Positions 21,264 through 26,502 of a stretch of DNA of 26,502 nucleotides are shown here, in pieces. The stretch is from UBA4823 sp034436035 (lineage in GTDB: Bacteria; Chloroflexota; Anaerolineae; Anaerolineales; UBA4823). The stretch is from the NCBI GenBank assembly GCA_034436035.1, contig DAOTVW010000001.1:1-26502 (forward strand). The letters run 5' to 3'. The position numbers were made by a program, and so were the translations under genes. The notes beneath the pieces were generated by a model that was not told where the DNA came from, searched no databases, and saw only the letters and a list, made by a program, of their open reading frames with translations. How positions within the stretch are numbered: position 1 is the stretch's first letter; each line of letters starts with the position of its first letter.

Positions 21264-21941
21264 ATGTCAAAGATTCTTATTATTGAAGATGAATCCGAAC
21301 TGGTTAAAGTATTGCGCTCTTATCTCGAGAAAGCGGGGTTTCAGGTGATAACTGCGCTCAGAGGGGATAGCGGTTTGGAATTATGGAGGCGTGAGAAACC
21401 TGATCTGGTCATTTTGGATTTGAATTTACCCGGTCTGGATGGGCTGGATGTTGCCCGTGAAATCCGCAAAAAATCGAACACGCCTATAATTATGCTTACC
21501 GCTCGGGTTGAAGAAGCAGATCAGTTAGTTGGCTTGGAGATTGGCGCGGATGACTATATCACGAAGCCATTTTCTCCGCGCCTGGTGGTCGCCCGGGTGC
21601 GTGCTTTATTAAGGCGCACACAATCTACCTCTCCAAGCGAAACCATTCGCGTACAAGATATTGAAATTGATTTAGAAGCACATCAGGTAACCCGTCAAGG
21701 TAACCCGATTGAATTAACCCCGACAGAGTTCAATATTTTGGTCGCCATGGCTCGAAATCCTGGACGTGTTTTTAGTCGTTTACAATTATTAGAATCAGTG
21801 CAGGGAATTGCCTATGAAGGATACGAAAGGACGATTGATACGCATGTCAAGAACCTGCGCGCAAAATTAGAACCCGACCCCAAAAACCCTCGTTATATTG
21901 AGACGGTCTTTGGTGTAGGTTATCGTTTTGTAAAAGAGTGA
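21264..21941 (+). CDS. OmpR/PhoB-family response regulator (system 2)
   Basis: A 225-residue response regulator. Receiver domain: acidic pocket EDE at 8-10, phosphoacceptor Asp52 in ILDLNLPGLDG, Thr79 in MLTARVEEA and Lys101 in YITKPF. The C-terminal winged helix has LTPTEFNILVAMARNPGRVF, RTIDTHVKNLRAKL and FGVGYRF. It begins one base after the asd stop codon and ends in a GTGA overlap with its kinase, the same coupling used by system 1. The probable target is the exported Gly/Met-rich protein gene upstream, whose promoter carries TTCTTCACA direct repeats at 11-bp spacing. Confidence 0.95.
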   Translation: MSKILIIEDESELVKVLRSYLEKAGFQVITALRGDSGLELWRREKPDLVILDLNLPGLDGLDVAREIRKKSNTPIIMLTARVEEADQLVGLEIGADDYITKPFSPRLVVARVRALLRRTQSTSPSETIRVQDIEIDLEAHQVTRQGNPIELTPTEFNILVAMARNPGRVFSRLQLLESVQGIAYEGYERTIDTHVKNLRAKLEPDPKNPRYIETVFGVGYRFVKE

Positions 21942-23353
21942 AGGTTGGTATGCGCACGAAACTCATCTTATCTTTCGCCCTGGTAGTGCTCATTTCTGTC
22001 ATTGGGGTGGTTGTAATCGCACGTTATACCACTGCTGGAGAAGTGCGCGCATTTATGTTTCCTGGCGGAATGATGAGCAGTGATGAGCTTGTGAAAAGCC
22101 TGGAAGGGTATTATCAGCAACATCAATCCTGGCAAGGGGTGGAAGATTTACTCATGAGCCGGCGTGGTTATGGTCAGGGACAGGGTTGGGGCGCTGGCGC
22201 TCAACAAGGGGGAGGAATGATGCATGGATACGGCGGGATGATGGGGCAGCGTTTACGCTTGGCAGATGCCACTGGAAAAATCGTCTATGATAGTTCGACC
22301 GCTTTGCCAATGAGCTTAACTTCAGAAGAAATTGCCAATTCTATTCCCTTATATAGCAACCACACCGTAGTCGGTTACTTGCTATTAGAAGGTGGAATGG
22401 GTTTTACGCGAGCGGACGAAAGCCGTCTGGTGACTCGTATTAGCCGGGCTGCTATCCTGGCGGGGGTTTTGGCGGGGATTGTGGCGCTCGTGATCGCTTT
22501 AATCCTGGCTTATGAATTAATCAAACCGGTGCGCGAATTGACGCTGGCGGTGCAAAAAATTGCGAATGGTGATTTGAGCCAACGAGTGAAAATATCCGGC
22601 AAGGATGAGATTGGTTTGTTGGGGCAGACATTCAATCAGATGGCGGAATCTTTACATAAAGCCGAGGAAATGCGAAAAGCACTCACCGCGGATATCGCTC
22701 ATGAATTGCGTAACCCGTTAGCGGTTCAACGAGCTAATTTAGAAGCGATGCTGGATGGGGTTTATCCATTGACCATCGAAAATATCCAGCCGATCCTGGA
22801 GCAAAATGAACTGCTCACACGGTTGGTGGAAGATTTACGCACTTTAGCATTGGCTGATGCGGGGCAATTAAGTTTAGAAAAAGTGCCGCTCAATCTCAAA
22901 GAGTTCTGCGAACACATGACGGAAACATTTCAACCGCAAGCTCAGGCAAAAGGGCTGTGTATCGAATTGGAAGATCAACGTGCAGATAAAAGTAGCTCAG
23001 CAATAGTTCTTGGCGACCCGCAAAGGGTAGAACAGATCTTGGGTAATTTGATCTCAAACGCGATCCGTTATTCTCCGCCTGGTGGTGTGGTCAAGATTCG
23101 TCTCAACGCTGATGGACAAGATTTCCTTGTACAGGTAAAGGACAGTGGTAGTGGCATTCCCCCAGATGCATTGCCGTTTATCTTTGATCGTTTTTATCGG
23201 GCCGATAAGAGCCGCAGCCGTAATGAGGGTGGCAGTGGTTTGGGTTTAGCCATTGCCCGCCAATTAGCTCAGGCGCATGGGGGGAATTTAACCGCCGAGA
23301 ACGCCTCCGATGGGGGTGCGATTTTCACACTGCGAATGCCAAAAATGAATTAA
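21938..23353 (+). CDS. Membrane sensor histidine kinase with Gly/Met/His-rich sensor loop (system 2)
   Basis: A 471-residue kinase from a GTG overlapping the regulator's stop; an ATG at 21950 would be four residues shorter. Membrane helices lie at about 9-28 and 171-193. The outer region between them contains a Gly/Gln/Met-rich insert at about 76-104, including GGGMMHGYGGMMGQ, suited to binding copper, silver or another soft metal, though this is inference. Then HAMP (to about 240), HisKA with phosphoacceptor His255 in DIAHELRNPLA, and an ATPase domain with ISNAIRYSPPGG, DSGSGIPP and GGSGLGLAIARQL. Partner of the preceding regulator. Confidence 0.95.
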   Translation: MKVGMRTKLILSFALVVLISVIGVVVIARYTTAGEVRAFMFPGGMMSSDELVKSLEGYYQQHQSWQGVEDLLMSRRGYGQGQGWGAGAQQGGGMMHGYGGMMGQRLRLADATGKIVYDSSTALPMSLTSEEIANSIPLYSNHTVVGYLLLEGGMGFTRADESRLVTRISRAAILAGVLAGIVALVIALILAYELIKPVRELTLAVQKIANGDLSQRVKISGKDEIGLLGQTFNQMAESLHKAEEMRKALTADIAHELRNPLAVQRANLEAMLDGVYPLTIENIQPILEQNELLTRLVEDLRTLALADAGQLSLEKVPLNLKEFCEHMTETFQPQAQAKGLCIELEDQRADKSSSAIVLGDPQRVEQILGNLISNAIRYSPPGGVVKIRLNADGQDFLVQVKDSGSGIPPDALPFIFDRFYRADKSRSRNEGGSGLGLAIARQLAQAHGGNLTAENASDGGAIFTLRMPKMN

Positions 23354-23361
23354 AATGCGAG

Positions 23362-23367
23362 TAAAAT
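23362..23367 (+). promoter_or_regulatory. -10 box placed for a leaderless ybaK transcript
   Basis: TAAAAT ends seven bases before the ATG at 23375, and there is no Shine-Dalgarno site. Alternatively the gene is read from the upstream operon. Confidence 0.35.
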
Positions 23368-23374
23368 TAGAACA

Positions 23375-23860
23375 ATGAAAGCCAATAATGTCATTCGATT
23401 GCTGGAACAACGGAAAATTTCATTCGAACAGTATAACTTGTCGGCCGAAAAAAGAGGAGCCGTAGAAACGGCAGTGTTGCTGGGTGTCGCCCCTGCGGAA
23501 GTTTATAAGACGATTGTGGTTACTCGTCTAGAGCGGGGGAAAAACATTTTGGCTGTAGTTCCAGGGGATCGGGAAGTTGACTTAAAGGCCTTAGCCAGTG
23601 CGTTGAACGAAAAGAAATTGCACATCCCGACCGAAAAAGATGCCGAACGGATTACCGGATTGCAAGCGGGAGGGATTTCACCGCTGGCATTATTAAACCG
23701 TGGCTTTCAAGTGGTCATCGACTCATCTGCCCAAAACAAAGCGACTTTCATTATTTCTGGGGGGCAGCGAGGTTTAATGATCCGACTTGCGCCCAAAGAT
23801 TTAGCTGCGATGACCAATGCCCGTTTTGCGGACATTACCCGAAAAGAATATTCCCTTTAG
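23375..23860 (+). CDS. ybaK: YbaK/EbsC-type aminoacyl-tRNA deacylase
   Basis: A 161-residue protein of the YbaK/ProX editing family, which removes wrong amino acids from tRNA, classically Cys from tRNA-Pro. Supporting features: TAVLLGVAPAEVYKTIVVT (the lysine of VYKTI is the family's conserved catalytic-site lysine), AVVPGDREVDLKALA, ERITGLQAGGISPLAL, and ISGGQRGLMIRLAPKDL near the C-terminus. It begins 21 bases after the kinase stop with no ribosome site and a -10 box close by. It could be the last gene of the asd-system 2 operon or independently expressed. Confidence 0.93.
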   Translation: MKANNVIRLLEQRKISFEQYNLSAEKRGAVETAVLLGVAPAEVYKTIVVTRLERGKNILAVVPGDREVDLKALASALNEKKLHIPTEKDAERITGLQAGGISPLALLNRGFQVVIDSSAQNKATFIISGGQRGLMIRLAPKDLAAMTNARFADITRKEYSL

Positions 23861-23868
23861 GGATATCC

Positions 23869-23896
23869 TTGTTATCTGGATAAAACTTCTTATAAT
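23869..23896 (+). promoter_or_regulatory. Promoter of the amino acid ABC ATPase gene
   Basis: TTGTTA (23869-23874), a 16-base spacer and consensus TATAAT (23891-23896). Transcription near 23903 gives a leader of about 30 bases with GTGGAG as ribosome site. Confidence 0.65.
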
Positions 23897-23933
23897 ATTG
23901 ATAGTTTCGATTTTCGTTTAAGTGGAGAAACAG

Positions 23934-24698
23934 ATGAGCGAACAAATTAGTGAGGATACTTCTGCCCCGATTATTATTGCCCGCGATGTGCATAAATGGT
24001 ATGGACGATTTCATGCCTTACAAGGAATCAGTATGGAAATTTACAAGGGGGAAGTGATTGTGATCTTTGGCCGCTCTGGATCTGGAAAATCAACTTTCAT
24101 CCGCACTTTGAACCGTTTGGAGGACCATCAGCAGGGACAAATCATCATTGATGGGATCGAATTAACCAACGATATGCGCAATGTCGAACGGGTGCGCATG
24201 GAAACCGGCATGGTATTTCAGCAGTTCAATTTGTTTCCCCACTTAACAGCGCTCCAAAATGTCACTTTGGCGCCAATCTGGGTACGGAAGTGGAAAAAAG
24301 AGAAGGCGGAAGAGATTGGGATGCAATTGTTGAAACGCGTCGGGATTCCGGAACAGGCGCATAAATATCCATCTCAGCTCTCCGGCGGACAACAACAACG
24401 GGTGGCGATTGCGCGTGCTTTGGCGATGCAACCCAAGATCATGCTGTTCGATGAACCGACTTCCGCCTTAGATCCAGAGATGATCAAAGAAGTTTTGGAT
24501 GTGATGATCGAACTTGCCCATAGCGGTATGACCATGATTGTCGTCACCCATGAGATGGGGTTTGCTAAAGCTGTTGCCCATCGGATGTTCTTTTTCGATA
24601 ACGGGAAAGTGATCGAAAGTGGTACACCAGAGGAAATATTTAGTAACCCAAAAGAGGAACGGACAAAATTATTCCTCTCGCAGATTTTGTCGCATTAA
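23934..24698 (+). CDS. Polar amino acid ABC transporter ATPase (GlnQ-like), orphan
   Basis: A 254-residue ATP-binding cassette of the PAAT (GlnQ/HisP) type. Walker A GRSGSGKSTF, Q-loop VFQQFNLFPHLT, signature LSGGQQQRVAIARAL, Walker B IMLFDEPTSALDP and H-loop VTHEMGFA are all intact. The QQFNLFPHLTALQNVTLAP and ESGTPEEIF segments are typical of amino acid uptake systems. The ATG at 23934 is chosen because GGAG lies six bases upstream; the longer GTG start includes that site. No permease or binding protein accompanies it: the next gene is convergent rtcB. The partner membrane subunits must be elsewhere, or upstream in evolution have been lost. Confidence 0.95.
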   Translation: MSEQISEDTSAPIIIARDVHKWYGRFHALQGISMEIYKGEVIVIFGRSGSGKSTFIRTLNRLEDHQQGQIIIDGIELTNDMRNVERVRMETGMVFQQFNLFPHLTALQNVTLAPIWVRKWKKEKAEEIGMQLLKRVGIPEQAHKYPSQLSGGQQQRVAIARALAMQPKIMLFDEPTSALDPEMIKEVLDVMIELAHSGMTMIVVTHEMGFAKAVAHRMFFFDNGKVIESGTPEEIFSNPKEERTKLFLSQILSH

Positions 24699-24730
24699 TA
24701 TATCAACGAAACGGCATTAAGGGTAACAGC

Positions 24731-24752
24731 GACTTTTTGAAGTCTTTGTTTT
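24731..24752 (+). terminator. Weak terminator after the ABC ATPase gene
   Basis: GACTT (24731-24735) and AAGTC (24740-24744) form a five-pair stem with a four-base loop, followed by TTTGTTTT. The stem is short, so strength is doubtful. It lies between convergent genes. Confidence 0.35.
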
Positions 24753-24807
24753 GCTATAAATAGATAAAGAACCATTTCGGTTTTCGATGACGGATGATTA
24801 TCCCGCT

Positions 24808-26259
24808 TTATCCTTTCACCACAATTAAAGGCGTAAGACGGGCAACTTTACGGGCAATACCAGCACCAACTACTGTTTGAACGACATCATCTACATCTTT
24901 ATATGCTTCTGGTGCTTCCTCTGCTAAACCAGAAAGAGAGCCCGCGCGAATATGAATGCCGCGACTCTGTAATTGATTGCGCAATTCTTCTCCCCAAATT
25001 TTTTTCTTTGCTTGACTGCGGCTCATCATCCGTCCTGCCCCATGACAGGTGGATCCAAAGGAGCGTTTCATGCTTTCGGTTGTGCCAAGCAGAACCCATG
25101 ACGCAGTCCCCATACTGCCAGGTACCAACACCGGTTGTCCAATTGGCTGATATTCTCGGGGAAGCTCGGGATTGCCTGGACCAAAGGCGCGGGTGGCTCC
25201 TTTGCGGTGGACGCAAACTCTGATCTTTTCACCATTAATTTCATGTACTTCTATTTTCCCCATATTGTGAGCGATGTCATAAACTTGGGTTAATTCCCAA
25301 TTGGGCACTTTCCCGGCGAGCACTTCTTCAAATGCCCGCCTGGCATAATAGGTGAGGATTTGCCGATTAGCAAAAGCATAATTTGCCGCACAGCGCATTG
25401 CTTTCAGATAGCGTTGCCCCTCTGGTGAGGTTAATGGTGCGCAAACCAACTCCCGATCAGGTAGTTTGATGCCATAGCGTTTTACAGCGCCCTGGAACTC
25501 ATCGACATAATCGCTGCAGATTTGATGTCCAAAACCGCGCGAGCCGCAATGGATTTGTAAGGCGAGGTTTCCTTCAAAGAGTCCCATGATAGAAGCTGAG
25601 GAAGGATCAAAGACTTGTTCGATGAGGTCTACTTCTAGAAAATGGTTTCCCGCACCTAATGTGCCGATTTGATCGCGGCCGCGTTCGCGTGCCCTTTTGC
25701 TAACTGCAGATGGATCCGCCCCTTCTATTCGTCCATTTTCTTCGGTGCGTTCCAGGTCTTGTGCTTGGGCATAGCCATTTTTATATGCCCAGCGACTACC
25801 CTCCGTACAAACTTGATCCAACTCTTTTTCACTTAATTTAATATGACCCGCCTTGCCCACTCCGCTAGGGCAGTAATGGTCGAGCGCAGTTGCCAGCGCG
25901 TCCAGGTATGGTTCCGCTTGTTCTATAGAGATGTTAGAGGCAAGTAAGCGCACCCCGCAATTGATATCATAACCGATACCGCCAGGAGAAATTACTCCCT
26001 CAGGATAACGGGTGGCAGCAACACCGCCAATCGGAAAGCCATATCCTTGATGCATATCGGGCATAACCAACACATTGCCAACCAATCCGGGCAAGGTGGC
26101 AGAGTTGATGGCTTGCTGGATCGATTCATCATCGAAAACTTTTTCCAGTAAGCGGCGGGTGGCAAAAATATGTACCGGCACCTTCATGTCCGGATGAGCG
26201 GTTTTGGGGATTTCCCATTCGTAATCGCTGATTTTCTTGAAGTCGGATAAACTGACCAT
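24808..26259 (-). CDS. rtcB: RtcB RNA-splicing/repair ligase
   Basis: A 483-residue GTP- and Mn2+-dependent ligase that joins RNA 3'-phosphate or 2',3'-cyclic phosphate to 5'-OH ends. Motifs in order: MPDMHQGYGFPIGGVAA, GYDINCGVRLL with the metal cysteine, GTLGAGNHFLEV, IHCGSRGFGHQ, VYDIAHNMGK, HRKGATRAFGPG, PGSMGTASW, and SFGSTCHGAGRMMSRS with the guanylylated histidine in the CHGAGR block. The length matches the long bacterial/archaeal form. GGAG six bases before the ATG supports the start. It follows the archease gene by 15 bases, so both are cotranscribed; archease is the activator of RtcB in archaea and humans. The ligase acts in RNA repair or in tRNA processing under stress. Confidence 0.97.
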   Translation of the reverse strand: MVSLSDFKKISDYEWEIPKTAHPDMKVPVHIFATRRLLEKVFDDESIQQAINSATLPGLVGNVLVMPDMHQGYGFPIGGVAATRYPEGVISPGGIGYDINCGVRLLASNISIEQAEPYLDALATALDHYCPSGVGKAGHIKLSEKELDQVCTEGSRWAYKNGYAQAQDLERTEENGRIEGADPSAVSKRARERGRDQIGTLGAGNHFLEVDLIEQVFDPSSASIMGLFEGNLALQIHCGSRGFGHQICSDYVDEFQGAVKRYGIKLPDRELVCAPLTSPEGQRYLKAMRCAANYAFANRQILTYYARRAFEEVLAGKVPNWELTQVYDIAHNMGKIEVHEINGEKIRVCVHRKGATRAFGPGNPELPREYQPIGQPVLVPGSMGTASWVLLGTTESMKRSFGSTCHGAGRMMSRSQAKKKIWGEELRNQLQSRGIHIRAGSLSGLAEEAPEAYKDVDDVVQTVVGAGIARKVARLTPLIVVKG

Positions 26260-26274
26260 CTTTCACTCCGCTTC

Positions 26275-26502
26275 TTAGACGTCAAAAACTATTACGGCTT
26301 CATACCCGCGTTCTGTAGTTTGGACTTGTAGTTGATGATACGTGACCGCTTTGATCATTTTTTGGATCGACAAAACAGGATAACCGTAAGCTGTTACTTT
26401 CACTTGTGCCTCGTTAATGGAGATTCGGAAGCGTTCAAAGGCGAGGTTATCTCTCTCTAAATAATACAATAATTCACTCAAAAAGTGAACCAGTAAAGAC
26501 TC
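26275..26502 (-). CDS. Archease, RtcB activator (5' end beyond right edge)
   Basis: The frame is open through the right edge, so at least 75 residues of the C-terminal half are present and the start is not in the window. The segment LLVHFLSELLYYLERDN and the closing AVTYHQLQVQ, then TTERGYEAVIVFDV, match the archease fold: a family protein of about 140 residues whose conserved aspartate and C-terminal VFDV contribute to metal coordination near RtcB's active site. It ends 15 bases before rtcB. A start at 26481 would be an internal TTG and is not the true one. Confidence 0.9.
   Translation of the reverse strand, partial: ESLLVHFLSELLYYLERDNLAFERFRISINEAQVKVTAYGYPVLSIQKMIKAVTYHQLQVQTTERGYEAVIVFDV

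Overview
The window looks like a chromosomal segment of a Gram-negative-type or atypical bacterium, most plausibly a member of the Chloroflexota (Anaerolineae-like). This is inferred from the short lipoproteins with Thr/Pro linkers, an archaeal-size LeuC/LeuD pair, a type III-like phosphofructokinase, and a degenerate copy of a GTCATTGCGAGC-type palindromic repeat of a kind I recall from Chloroflexi and Deltaproteobacteria. No sequence comparison was possible, so the lineage is a judgement. There is no phage, transposase, CRISPR array or rRNA. Gene density is high and most genes have clear Shine-Dalgarno sites.

Region by region. (1) 1-194 (-) is the start of a lipoprotein gene that runs off the left edge. 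(2) 395-4354 (-) is a tight four-gene operon: an isocitrate/isopropylmalate dehydrogenase-family enzyme, an isocitrate lyase/PEP mutase-family lyase, and large and small aconitase/LeuCD-type subunits. It encodes an unassigned carboxylic-acid pathway resembling parts of the methylcitrate and dimethylmalate routes. (3) 4458-5016 (+) holds a glutaredoxin-like protein and an isolated GroES, closed by a bidirectional terminator shared with a convergent lipoprotein gene. (4) 5693-9863 (+) holds a two-component system and then an HtrA-type lipoprotein protease. The 404-bp gap between them contains a palindromic repeat and three 11-bp tandem repeats that look like an OmpR/PhoB-family binding site. (5) 10056-12444 (+) holds TatA, a membrane-anchored PIG-L deacetylase and a GNAT acetyltransferase.

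(6) 12452-17353 is a metal-homeostasis island. A yybP-ykoY (Mn2+) riboswitch with its own promoter and terminator precedes a 38-residue membrane protein and an MFS transporter. After a small methyltransferase gene come, on the minus strand, a soluble protein built from PRC-barrel, MgtE N-terminal and CBS domains (the Mg2+ sensor of MgtE without its channel) and an NRAMP-related transporter lacking the classical metal-site motifs. They share a near-consensus promoter. (7) 17448-18861 (-) holds phosphofructokinase downstream of two tRNA-Ser genes and a terminator. (8) 18965-19438 (-) is a DUF2721 membrane protein. (9) 19580-23860 (+) holds an exported Gly/Met-rich protein preceded by striking 11-bp direct repeats, aspartate-semialdehyde dehydrogenase, a second two-component system whose sensor has a Gly/Met/His-rich outer loop, and a YbaK-type deacylase. 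(10) 23934-24698 (+) is an orphan polar amino acid ABC ATPase. (11) 24808-26502 (-) is RtcB RNA ligase preceded by its partner archease, which is cut by the right edge.

The most interesting points are the split MgtE-sensor/NRAMP-related pair, the Mn2+ riboswitch operon with its tiny membrane protein, the two 11-bp repeat operators beside PhoB-type regulators, the unassigned four-enzyme operon, and three genes whose -10 boxes lie 6-7 bases before the ATG and so may be read from leaderless transcripts.
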